Of a DNA stretch of 6,316 bases, positions 1 through 6,316 are shown piece after piece. This stretch comes from CAZEQH01 sp964566875. GTDB lineage: Bacteria; Patescibacteriota; Minisyncoccia; Minisyncoccales; JANBVM01. Both the position numbers and the translations under genes were made by a program. The stretch's first letter is position 1. Every line of letters starts with the position of its first letter. The notes beneath the pieces are model-generated. The model ran no database searches and had not been told where the DNA came from. It worked only from the letters and a program-made list of their open reading frames with translations. The stretch covers positions 1-6,316 of the forward strand of contig CAZMJM010000028.1 of the NCBI GenBank assembly GCA_964566875.1, written 5' to 3'.

Positions 1-393
1 CTCAACCACAGGAGAGAATTGGCAAAGATGTTCCAGAAAGGACTAAGAGAGTTGGGTTTTCAGGTTCAGGAATCGGACAACAGTGTTTTCTGCTATCTGT
101 CAGGACTCATACCTGCCAAACTGGAGAATAAGAGGGATGAGCTGGTAGAAAAGCTTAGAAGTAAAGGAGTTTTCTGCACCCGTATCTGGCATACTCCCAT
201 AGTAATGAACCCTGAGGTTCAGAAGGAATACCGCCTTGACCTGAACGAATTTTCCAATACCGTAGAGGCAGCCAACCGGGTGATAAACTTTCCTCTACAG
301 AATTATTATCAGGAGGCAGATGTTAAAAAAATGATTTCTGCGATAGCAGAAACGCTTAAAGATATTAGTGGTAAAAAAGAAAACCAAAGATGA
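1..393 (+). CDS. DegT/DnrJ/EryC1/StrS family aminotransferase, C-terminal part (5' end outside window)
   Basis: Frame 1 is open from the first base to TGA at 391-393, giving 130 visible residues. A TTG at 19-21 could be called a start, but coding continues upstream in frame and the fragment matches only the end of the family, so I treat the gene as 5'-truncated. Members are usually about 370-400 residues, so roughly two thirds is missing, including the PLP-binding lysine. The visible part has the typical small C-terminal domain: a strand and 'NKRDELVEKLRSKGVFCTRI' (a helix that in the family reads 'Rdel...L...GI.tr'), then 'WHTPI', a region equivalent to the short 'lP' segment ('AANRVINFPL'), and a final helix beginning 'EADVKKMISAI'. 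These PLP enzymes transaminate nucleotide-linked keto sugars to amino sugars in the cytoplasm. The sugar product cannot be read from this fragment. The stop overlaps the next gene's start by four bases (ATGA, 390-393), indicating coupling with the glycosyltransferase. Confidence 0.85.
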   Translation, partial: LNHRRELAKMFQKGLRELGFQVQESDNSVFCYLSGLIPAKLENKRDELVEKLRSKGVFCTRIWHTPIVMNPEVQKEYRLDLNEFSNTVEAANRVINFPLQNYYQEADVKKMISAIAETLKDISGKKENQR

Positions 394-1517
394 AAGTGCT
401 CATACCTGTTTTACACTACTATCCGGTTATTGGCGGACTGGAAACCTGGACCCAGAATATTGCCGAGCGGATGGCTGCGCGGGCCGAAGTTTTTGTGGTT
501 ACCGGCAGAGTCAGGAACCAGCCCAAAAAAGAAGAAAGGGAAGGAGTTAAGATATTCAGGACTTCACTTTTCGGTCTGAAAAATCTTTCTTATTCTTCAC
601 CTCTTTACCTTATGGGTGCTTTTCCCTTTATCTTTTTCAAATCACTCAGTTTGCTCAGGAAGGAGAAGATAGATATCTGCCACTGCCAGGGTTTTTTAAG
701 CTCCGTAATCGGTTATTTCTTTTTTTCTTTGACGGGAATACCCTACGTCGTTACCGTACAGAGGTTGGAGGCAGATAAAGGTTTTCTCAGAAGGTTAGTG
801 TACGGCAAGGCGGCCGTCTGTATAGGTTCCAGCAGGGCGGTGGAAGATTATTTCAAGGAAATTGGGGTGACAAAAACAAAGGTTATTCCCAACGGTATTG
901 ATGCGAGAGATTTTGGCACCAAAACCTTAAGCAGGGACGAAGCCCGGGAAGAGCTGGGGCTAAAAGGGGAGTTTACCATTATAACAGTAGCCCGCCTGGA
1001 AAAGGTGAAGGGAATAAAATACCTGATAAGGGCCCTCCGTCTTTTGGGAGCGAGGCCGGATAAACCCGCTCACGGATTCAAACTGGTAATAATAGGGGAG
1101 GGGTCCCAAAGAGAGGAACTTGAAGGTCTGGTAAAAGAACTGGCCCTTGGCTTGAAGGTGAAATTTGTCGGACAGGTGCCTAACCATGAGGTTTCAGCTT
1201 ACTTGGGGGCTGCAGACTGTTTTGTTCTGGCTTCCCTGAAAGAAGGATTCGGTATAGCAGTACTGGAGGCGATGGCCGCCAAATTACCGGTGGTGGCCAG
1301 TGCCGTAGGGGGCATATTAGACATTATCAAAGACGGCAAGAACGGCCTCCTGGTGACGCCGGGGAAACCGGAAGAGATAGCTGCGGCCGTACAAAAGTTA
1401 TATACTCATCCGGATCTGGCAGAGCAATTGGCGGTTCAGGCCTTTCAGGACCTGGACAGATATAATTGGGACAACATCGCCGACCAGGTTTATAAAATTT
1501 ATTCTGTCTCCATATGA
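390..1517 (+). CDS. GT4-family glycosyltransferase (GT-B fold)
   Basis: This 375-residue protein, normal length for the family, is a retaining GT-B glycosyltransferase expected to move a sugar from a nucleotide donor to a lipid-linked glycan at the inner face of the membrane. The N-terminal Rossmann domain (about 1-165) starts 'MKVLIPVLHYYPVIGGLETW', with the Gly-Gly acceptor loop at 15-16. 'VIPNGID' (165-171) marks the hinge to the C-terminal donor-binding domain. That domain has R202 and K207 in 'ARLEKVKG', which usually contact the donor phosphates, then 'LVIIGEG' and the E-x7-E signature E285...E293 in 'EGFGIAVLE'. Hydrophobic stretches near 72-84 and 102-115 fit monotopic membrane contact. 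The ATG is chosen because it starts directly on the first beta strand and overlaps the upstream stop (ATGA). No strong Shine-Dalgarno precedes it. The stop overlaps the next start the same way at 1514-1517. Donor and acceptor cannot be deduced from sequence alone. Confidence 0.94.
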   Translation: MKVLIPVLHYYPVIGGLETWTQNIAERMAARAEVFVVTGRVRNQPKKEEREGVKIFRTSLFGLKNLSYSSPLYLMGAFPFIFFKSLSLLRKEKIDICHCQGFLSSVIGYFFFSLTGIPYVVTVQRLEADKGFLRRLVYGKAAVCIGSSRAVEDYFKEIGVTKTKVIPNGIDARDFGTKTLSRDEAREELGLKGEFTIITVARLEKVKGIKYLIRALRLLGARPDKPAHGFKLVIIGEGSQREELEGLVKELALGLKVKFVGQVPNHEVSAYLGAADCFVLASLKEGFGIAVLEAMAAKLPVVASAVGGILDIIKDGKNGLLVTPGKPEEIAAAVQKLYTHPDLAEQLAVQAFQDLDRYNWDNIADQVYKIYSVSI

Positions 1518-2653
1518 CTAAGGTCCTGATTCCCGCCATGGATAAAAGGAGTTCTCTGGCAGCCACCCGCTCTCTGGGGAAGAGAGATTTTGAGGTAGTG
1601 GGCTGTTCCCACACCAGATTGAGCTCGGGATTCTTTTCCAGGTACTGCCGCAAGAAACATCTTTACAGTTCTCCTCTTGAGGATACCGGTCGGTACGTTG
1701 AGGACATCAAGAGGATTATAGAAATGGAGGAACCAGAAGTCTTTTTACCTATCAACGAGGAAACGCTTATCCCGATTCTTCAGGAAAGAAGTTATTTTGA
1801 AGAAAAGATAAGACTGCCCCTGCCTTCCAACGAGGCTATTGAGCAGACTTTAGATAAGATAAAAAGCTTGGAAATAGCTGAAAGATTGGGCATCCCATGC
1901 CCCAAAACCATAAAAGATTTCAAAAAGGCTGAATATCCCCTGATAGTGAGACCGAGGCGTTCCAGAGAATTGATGGGGGGCAGGATAATAGGAAAGAAAC
2001 TTTCTTATATATCTTCTCCTAAGGAATTTACCTCTTTTTCGCGAGAAGATTTCTTTGTGCAGGAATGTATTCCGGGAAAGGGATACGGTTTTTACGCCAT
2101 TTTTGACCGCGGACAGCCCAAGGCCTACTTTATGATGAAGAGAATAAACGAGGTTCCGTTTTTCGGGGGGCCCAGTTCTCTCAGGGAAAGCTTCTACGAC
2201 AAGAAATTGGCAGAATACGGATTAAAAATCTTAAAAGAGCTTAACTGGCACGGGGCGGCCATGGTGGAATTCAGGCAGGACGCAAGAGACAATAAATTTA
2301 AATTCATAGAAATAAACCCGCGTCTTTGGGGTTCCCTGGCCCTTTCTATCTACAGCGGTATAGACTTTCCCTATCTTCTGGCGCAATTGGCCCTGGGAAA
2401 GGAGACGAAGGAACATTTTGATTACACGGTGGGAGTGCGGAGCCGGTGGCTGTTCGGAGACGCATCTTATTTGGGAAGCGTTTTTTTTGGCCCCAAGATG
2501 GGCCGGCGGCCCTCCCGTTTGAAGGCCTTTCTGGACTTTTTTAAGTTCTTCGGGAAGAATTTACATTACGACTATTTTCAGATGGGGGATTTAAAACCCT
2601 TTCTGGCGGAAATACTATTTTCTCTGATAAAATTAGTTAAGAAAATCCTATGA
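1514..2653 (+). CDS. ATP-grasp carboxylate-amine ligase-like protein
   Basis: A 379-residue cytoplasmic ATP-grasp protein of the carbamoyl-phosphate-synthase-like type, resembling predicted ATP-dependent ligases of the COG3919 kind. Such enzymes activate a carboxylate as acyl phosphate and join it to an amine or thiol. The pre-ATP-grasp domain is about 1-105 ('MTKVLIPAMD' strand; 'EVFLPINEE' at 75-83). 'LDKIKSLEIAERLGIPCP' (113-130) leads into the ATP-grasp fold. Next come the nucleotide-binding strand 'YPLIVRP' (141-147), the hinge strand 'FFVQECIPGKG' (180-190), and the metal-binding end with E252 ('MVEF') and E266/N268 in 'FIEINPRLWGS'. At position 146 an Arg stands where the family usually has the ATP-contacting Lys. 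The last 40 residues are hydrophobic and basic, ending 'ILFSLIKLVKKIL', which suggests membrane association. ATGA overlaps join it to the genes on both sides. With an aminotransferase upstream, a plausible job is amide decoration of an amino sugar; this is inference and the substrate is unknown. Confidence 0.88.
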   Translation: MTKVLIPAMDKRSSLAATRSLGKRDFEVVGCSHTRLSSGFFSRYCRKKHLYSSPLEDTGRYVEDIKRIIEMEEPEVFLPINEETLIPILQERSYFEEKIRLPLPSNEAIEQTLDKIKSLEIAERLGIPCPKTIKDFKKAEYPLIVRPRRSRELMGGRIIGKKLSYISSPKEFTSFSREDFFVQECIPGKGYGFYAIFDRGQPKAYFMMKRINEVPFFGGPSSLRESFYDKKLAEYGLKILKELNWHGAAMVEFRQDARDNKFKFIEINPRLWGSLALSIYSGIDFPYLLAQLALGKETKEHFDYTVGVRSRWLFGDASYLGSVFFGPKMGRRPSRLKAFLDFFKFFGKNLHYDYFQMGDLKPFLAEILFSLIKLVKKIL

Positions 2654-3426
2654 AATTTAAAGGCATCATGCATGTACATTCCCAATACTCCGACGGGGAG
2701 GCATCCCTGCCTGAGATAAAAGAACAAGCTAAAAGATTAGGCATGAGCTTTGTATTTCTGGCAGACCATGTTTCTCTAATAAGAGACGAGGCCGAGCGCA
2801 AGGCTTTCAATGAAGAATGCCGCCAGCTTTCCGACGGGAATTTCTTATTCGTTCCCGGATTTGAGGTTAAAACCAGCGAGGGATTTCATACGCTGGCTTA
2901 TAATACGACAGATTTGACAGAAGAGGATGTACACTGGGAGCAGGTGGTGAGCTTTTACGAGAAAAAGAAAGGAGTTTTTCTGGCCTTAGCCCATGCCAGT
3001 CAGTTTTCCGAGAAGCCGCCGGAGGAGTTCTTGAAGAGGTTAGATGGTATAGAAGTGTGGAATGCCAAGTATGATTCCAAAGCCGCCCCTAATCTTAAAG
3101 TGATGAAGTGGGCCAAAGACTCCGGTCTTATCCCTTTGGCGGGCTCTGATGCCCACAGTTCCTATGTGCTGGGGAAGCTGTGGGTGGAGGTTGAAGCAGA
3201 CAAACTAGAACCAGGAGAAATAATCAATGCTCTCAGGAGGGGCGATTTTAGGGCATCAAACGGCGGCCTGACCGTAGATTTTGAGAAGAATTATAATACC
3301 AGGCTGATACTGTTTTTACTGGTTAATGCTTTTTATAGGCCCATCAGAAAAACAGCGATTTTCCTTATCAATAAGGGCTTCAAGCCTCCTAAAATGTTAA
3401 AGAAAATATTTCACCGCATTTATTAA
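2650..3426 (+). CDS. PHP-domain metal-dependent phosphoesterase
   Basis: A 258-residue protein filled mostly by one PHP domain (about 3-210). The expected metal ligands are all present: H8 and H10 ('MHVHS'), D15, H40 ('LADHV'), E72 ('GFEVKT'), H80, H115 ('LAHAS'), and D167/H169 ('GSDAHS'). This completeness argues for an active enzyme. PHP proteins usually hydrolyse phosphate esters with two or three metal ions; the substrate here is not evident, and a role on a sugar-phosphate or lipid-linked intermediate is only a guess from context. After the domain, about 218-258 forms a hydrophobic then strongly basic tail (R218-LILFLLVNAFYRPIRK, then a Lys-rich end), which may hold the protein at the membrane. 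The ATG is favoured because the HxH motif lies seven residues in, as is normal for PHP proteins, and because it overlaps the ATP-grasp stop (ATGA, 2650-2653). Its own stop TAA shares a base with the next start (TAATG). Confidence 0.9.
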   Translation: MKFKGIMHVHSQYSDGEASLPEIKEQAKRLGMSFVFLADHVSLIRDEAERKAFNEECRQLSDGNFLFVPGFEVKTSEGFHTLAYNTTDLTEEDVHWEQVVSFYEKKKGVFLALAHASQFSEKPPEEFLKRLDGIEVWNAKYDSKAAPNLKVMKWAKDSGLIPLAGSDAHSSYVLGKLWVEVEADKLEPGEIINALRRGDFRASNGGLTVDFEKNYNTRLILFLLVNAFYRPIRKTAIFLINKGFKPPKMLKKIFHRIY

Positions 3427-4376
3427 TGGAAAATTATTTGGCCATTACTATAGACACGGAAGCAGACTCTCCAAGCTGGAAACCCTCGAAAATTCTCTCC
3501 TTAGAAAATATTAAGGAAATTCCCAAATTACAGGAACTATTGAAGAGATACGGAGTGAGGCCCACCTACTTTGTTACTTATTCTGTTGCCGAGGATGAAT
3601 TTTCTAAAAAAATCTTTCAAAAATTATTGGATAAGGAAAGTATAGAGATAGGTGCCCATCTCCACCCGTGGGTCAATCCCCCTTTCTCGTCGGAAGAAGA
3701 GAAATTGAGCATGTCTTATCCTCACCGCTCTGAGATGGAGATGGAAAAGCTTTCCGCACTGACCGGGAGAATAGAAGAATCTTTCGGATTTCGCCCTATC
3801 TCCTATCGGGCCGGGAGATACGGATTTGACGAAGAAAGCCTAAAATACATTAAAAAGTTGGGATATATAATAGACAGCAGTCTGGCTCCCCATACCGACT
3901 GGCGCTTTGATGGAGGGCCTGATTTCAGCGGCATCAAAGAAAGCAACCCTTACTTTTTAAGCGAAAAAGACATAAGGGTTTCAGGAGGTAGCGGCGTGCT
4001 GGAAATCCCTATAAGTATTGTTTTGAATAAAGGGTTGGCGCCTTCTTTACAAAAAATTTATGATGGTTCCCCTTCTCAGTTGAAAAGGGCCGTGAAAAAA
4101 ACAGGCTTAGTAAAGCCCGTATGGCTCAGGCCTTCCCTCTCCTCTTTTGAAGAGATGAAATTCGTTGTAGACAGGCTTCTGGGAAAAGGAATTAATGTCC
4201 TGAATATGATGTTTCATTCTTATGAGTTGGCGGCAGGAAGAAATCCTTATTTGAAGACAGAGGCTCAAGTGGAAGACTTTTTCCAAAAAATGGAAAAAAT
4301 TCTCCAATACCTTATTTATGGGAAAAAATTAAAAGTCGGGACTCTCGGTGAAATCTACGAAGTTTTCAAAAGCTGA
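3426..4376 (+). CDS. Polysaccharide deacetylase family protein, WalW-like (CE4 superfamily)
   Basis: A 316-residue NodB/CE4-like protein that most resembles the WalW group found in LPS and polysaccharide clusters. The visible motifs, in order, are: 'ITIDTEAD' (7-14) at the place of the canonical TFDDG, with D10 as likely catalytic base; 'YGVRPTYFVTY' (42-52), the second strand; 'IEIGAHLHPW' (73-82), with H78 and H80 replacing the canonical H-x3-H pair; 'YRAGRYGF' (127-134), matching the R-x-G motif; and 'MMFHSYEL' with H264, the late catalytic His. Canonical CE4 enzymes remove N- or O-acetyl groups from glycans using a divalent metal; deacetylation has not been assured for this divergent group. 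No signal peptide or membrane segment is seen, so it probably acts in the cytoplasm, perhaps on a lipid-linked intermediate. The start shares one base with the upstream TAA (TAATG) and puts the first catalytic strand at residue 5, as expected. A 6-base gap follows before the next gene. Confidence 0.88.
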   Translation: MENYLAITIDTEADSPSWKPSKILSLENIKEIPKLQELLKRYGVRPTYFVTYSVAEDEFSKKIFQKLLDKESIEIGAHLHPWVNPPFSSEEEKLSMSYPHRSEMEMEKLSALTGRIEESFGFRPISYRAGRYGFDEESLKYIKKLGYIIDSSLAPHTDWRFDGGPDFSGIKESNPYFLSEKDIRVSGGSGVLEIPISIVLNKGLAPSLQKIYDGSPSQLKRAVKKTGLVKPVWLRPSLSSFEEMKFVVDRLLGKGINVLNMMFHSYELAAGRNPYLKTEAQVEDFFQKMEKILQYLIYGKKLKVGTLGEIYEVFKS

Positions 4377-4382
4377 ATTTTT

Positions 4383-5537
4383 ATGAAAATTTGTATCTTC
4401 ACGGGAATTTTTCCCCCTGATATCGGCGGTCCCGCAGGATATGTTAAGAAGGTCGCGGAAGAATTTTCTAGGAAAGGGATTGGAGTGTCCGTACTCACCT
4501 ATACCAGCCTGACGAATTCTGGAAAGGGACTCAATTTTCAGGTAGAGGGGGTTTCTCGCAAATATCCCAAGATAATCAGGCACTTGCTTTATCTTATGCG
4601 TGGTTTCAGGTTGGCTAAAGGAGCCGATGTTATTTATGCCCAGAATCTTTTCAGCGTAGGCATCCCCGCCCTTATAATTTCAATATTCAGAAAGAAAAGA
4701 TTAGTGGTGAAGGTGGTGGGTGATTATGCCTGGGAAAAATCCCTAAGTTTTGAAGAATCTTCCGGAATAGATGATTTCCAGAATCAAAGGCATTCTTGTT
4801 TAGTCGGGATTATTGTTTCCATGCAGTCTTATCTGGCATCCCGGGCTTCCAGGATAATCGTTCCCAGTAATTATCTGAAAGAAATAGTAGTCGGATGGGG
4901 GGTACCGAAGGAGAAAATAAGGGTGATTTATAATGTACCAGAGTCCTTTCCGGAAAATAATATTTCAAAAGAACAGGCTAAGAAGCATATAAGAATTGGA
5001 GGGAATATCCTTTTATCCATCGGTAGATTGTCTCCCTGGAAAGGTTTTGCCAAACTTGTAGAGGTTGTTGCGGAATTAGCCAGAATAATACCTGATGTGA
5101 GATTAATAATAGTGGGAGACGGCGAGGAAAGGACTAATCTGGAAGACCTGATAAAAAAAATGAATTTGGAAGATAAGGTTAATATTATAGGTAAAATCCC
5201 TCATGAGGAAATACCATTCTATCTAAAAGCTGCCGATGTCTTTGTTTTAAATTCAGAATATGAGGGCCTGTCACACGCAATTTTAGAAGCTATGCAGGCG
5301 GGAGTTCCAGTGGTAGTCTCAAATAGAGGAGGTAATCCCGAACTGATACAAGACGGCTTCAATGGTTTTCTGGTAGAATATAATAATGAGGAACAAATCA
5401 AGACGGCTGTGTCGAAACTTTTCCAGGACAAAGAACTGGCCCGCAGATTCGCAGAAAACTCCAGGAGGAAACTAGCATCATTCAACTGGGATAATCTTTT
5501 AGAAAAAACATTAAAGGTTTTACAAGAAGAAAATTAA
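4383..5537 (+). CDS. GT4-family glycosyltransferase (GT-B fold)
   Basis: A complete 384-residue GT-B enzyme, a second retaining glycosyltransferase of the cluster. The N-terminal domain begins 'MKICIFTGIFPPDIGGPAGY', with the Gly-Gly loop at 15-16. 'VVGDYAWEKS' (111-120) is the central acceptor-domain segment. In the donor domain, 'LLSIGRLSPWKG' (210-221) carries R215 and K220 for donor phosphates, followed by 'LIIVGDGEE' and the E-x7-E pair E294...E302 in 'EGLSHAILE'. The C-terminal helix contains 'FNWDN', echoing 'YNWDN' in the glycosyltransferase at 390-1517, so the two share the family's C-terminal cross-over helix; otherwise they are clearly diverged and not a recent duplication. The start lies 6 bases after the deacetylase stop with no good Shine-Dalgarno, but it starts directly at the first strand. 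An in-frame A-run at 5153-5160 encodes Lys-Lys. Hand-counted lines look more AT-rich than in the first glycosyltransferase. Sugar specificity is not predictable. Confidence 0.94.
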   Translation: MKICIFTGIFPPDIGGPAGYVKKVAEEFSRKGIGVSVLTYTSLTNSGKGLNFQVEGVSRKYPKIIRHLLYLMRGFRLAKGADVIYAQNLFSVGIPALIISIFRKKRLVVKVVGDYAWEKSLSFEESSGIDDFQNQRHSCLVGIIVSMQSYLASRASRIIVPSNYLKEIVVGWGVPKEKIRVIYNVPESFPENNISKEQAKKHIRIGGNILLSIGRLSPWKGFAKLVEVVAELARIIPDVRLIIVGDGEERTNLEDLIKKMNLEDKVNIIGKIPHEEIPFYLKAADVFVLNSEYEGLSHAILEAMQAGVPVVVSNRGGNPELIQDGFNGFLVEYNNEEQIKTAVSKLFQDKELARRFAENSRRKLASFNWDNLLEKTLKVLQEEN

Positions 5538-6316
5538 TGAGAAAAAAACTTAAAATTCTTTCCCTGGGATATACCAGAGAACTGTTAGCTCCGGAGGGGC
5601 AGGCTCTGGGAGATACTCCAAAAAGATTGGCTTATTATTCTGTTTTTCTGAAGAATTATTTTGTTGTTATTTTCTCATTGAAAAAACATAACCTCGAGGG
5701 GAAGGAAATGGGCACTCTTATGGCCATTCCTACTAATGGTATCAACAGATTGGACGCCCTATGGAAGATGTATCGGATAGGGAGGAATATATGCAAGAAG
5801 CACGGAGTAGATATTATTCAGGCCCAGGAACCCTTTTTTACCGGGGTGATAGGCTTCCTGTTGAGAAAAGAATTTAAGGTGCCCCTGAATGTCTGCGTTT
5901 ACGGATGCGACCCCTATGACGAAAACTGGCGCAAGGAAAAAACTGTCAATCTATTTCTGGCTCCTATAGCCAGGTATATACTAAGACGGGCAGATGGGAT
6001 CCAGGCAGATGGCCTGAAGGTATTAAACAGCTTAAAAGAAAGAGGGGGGCTGCCCGCCTCTAAGATTTTTTACAAGCCCATTGTGCCAAAGAACATTAAT
6101 TTTTTTAAAAAGGCGGATGCCAAGAATGTCAGAGACTGGCTGCTCAAAGGAGGGGAGGATAAAATTTTGCTTTTCGTGGGCCGCTTGGTTTCCCAGAAAA
6201 ATCTTCCCTTCTTGTTCCGGTGTTTCCAGAAGATTTTGAAGCAGTACCCTAAGGTGAGATTGGTAATAATAGGGGAAGGCAATCAGGAATTGATGCTGAA
6301 AGATTTGGCTAATAAT
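5537..6316 (+). CDS. GT4-family glycosyltransferase, N-terminal part (3' end outside window)
   Basis: From ATG at 5537 the frame stays open to the last base, giving 260 codons of my own translation. It begins 'MRKKLKILSLGYTRELL'. The C-terminal donor domain has only begun: 'LLFVGRLVSQKNLPFLF' (211-227) carries R216 and K221, and 'VRLVIIGEG' (240-248) is the next family strand. The E-x7-E signature should lie just beyond the window, and about 100-130 residues are missing. The acceptor domain has 'VDIIQAQEPFFTGV' (91-104), 'VYGCDPYDENWR' (121-132) and 'ARYILRRADGIQADG' (145-159), a layout common in GT4 enzymes. Unlike the other two glycosyltransferases here it lacks an N-terminal Gly-Gly loop, having 'APEGQALGDTPKRLAYYS' instead. 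The start overlaps the previous stop (TAATG). It is probably the third sugar transferase of the same pathway; donor and acceptor are unknown. Confidence 0.9.
   Translation, partial: MRKKLKILSLGYTRELLAPEGQALGDTPKRLAYYSVFLKNYFVVIFSLKKHNLEGKEMGTLMAIPTNGINRLDALWKMYRIGRNICKKHGVDIIQAQEPFFTGVIGFLLRKEFKVPLNVCVYGCDPYDENWRKEKTVNLFLAPIARYILRRADGIQADGLKVLNSLKERGGLPASKIFYKPIVPKNINFFKKADAKNVRDWLLKGGEDKILLFVGRLVSQKNLPFLFRCFQKILKQYPKVRLVIIGEGNQELMLKDLANN

Noticed and set aside
19..21. TTG as the true start of the first gene
   Set aside because: The frame is open to the window edge, and the protein would be only the C-terminal domain of an aminotransferase, so upstream coding is far more likely.
368..550. 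Short + strand open frame overlapping the start of the first glycosyltransferase
   Set aside because: It lies out of frame within the aminotransferase end and a clearly recognised GT4 gene, and its translation is Cys/Arg-rich with no family resemblance.
1327..1653. 108-codon minus-strand open frame across the first glycosyltransferase/ATP-grasp junction
   Set aside because: It is antisense to two well-supported genes, and its Pro/Arg-rich translation has no domain signs.
960..2416. Minus-strand open frames at 960-1187 and 2231-2416
   Set aside because: Both are antisense shadows inside conserved domains of the glycosyltransferase and ATP-grasp genes.
2481..2488. Run of eight T bases as a possible terminator tail
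   Set aside because: It lies inside the ATP-grasp coding region (Val-Phe-Phe) with no preceding GC-rich hairpin found by eye.
4107..4583. Minus-strand open frames at 4107-4307 and 4329-4583
   Set aside because: They are antisense to the deacetylase and second glycosyltransferase; the second spans the 6-base gap but has no recognisable protein features.
5153..5160. Run of eight A bases forming an in-frame A_AAA_AAA slippery site in the second glycosyltransferase
   Set aside because: A -1 shift would hit a stop after a few codons, no obvious stimulatory structure was found by eye, and the zero frame gives a complete normal GT4 protein. Such runs are common in Lys-rich AT-leaning genes.
5219..6282. 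Minus-strand open frames at 5219-5485 and 6070-6282
   Set aside because: They are antisense to conserved GT4 coding, including the E-x7-E region, with low-complexity translations.

Overview
The window is a gene-dense, single-strand stretch of a surface-glycan (LPS, O-antigen, capsule or exopolysaccharide) biosynthesis cluster. Seven genes all read on the + strand with almost no noncoding DNA. No rRNA, tRNA, CRISPR, mobile element, clear promoter or terminator is visible, and the only intergenic gap is 6 bases, so no gene-free stretch of 300 bases exists. The first and last genes are cut by the window edges.

Layout: (1) 1-393, C-terminal end of a DegT/DnrJ/EryC1/StrS-type sugar aminotransferase. 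(2) 390-1517, GT4 glycosyltransferase. (3) 1514-2653, ATP-grasp ligase of the carbamoyl-phosphate-synthase-like type. (4) 2650-3426, PHP-domain metallophosphoesterase. (5) 3426-4376, WalW-like polysaccharide deacetylase (CE4 superfamily). (6) 4383-5537, second GT4 glycosyltransferase. (7) 5537 to beyond the end, third GT4 glycosyltransferase. Five of the six junctions are stop/start overlaps (ATGA or TAATG), and most starts lack a convincing Shine-Dalgarno sequence. This points to one transcript with translational coupling.

A working model, which is inference: the aminotransferase makes a nucleotide-linked amino sugar, the three GT4 enzymes assemble a repeat unit at the cytoplasmic face of the membrane, and the ATP-grasp, PHP and deacetylase proteins form a modification block. 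The ATP-grasp enzyme could attach an acyl or aminoacyl group by an amide bond, for example to the amino sugar. The role of the PHP protein is open. No flippase, polymerase, ligase or initiating phosphoglycosyltransferase is in the window; if the cluster is complete they lie outside it.

Organism: the sequence gives no marker gene. Moderate to low GC (roughly 40-50% in the lines counted by hand), lysine-rich proteins, tight overlaps and weak ribosome binding sites resemble uncultured candidate-phylum bacteria such as Omnitrophota or Patescibacteria. That is an impression, not a demonstrated assignment, and an archaeal source cannot be excluded.
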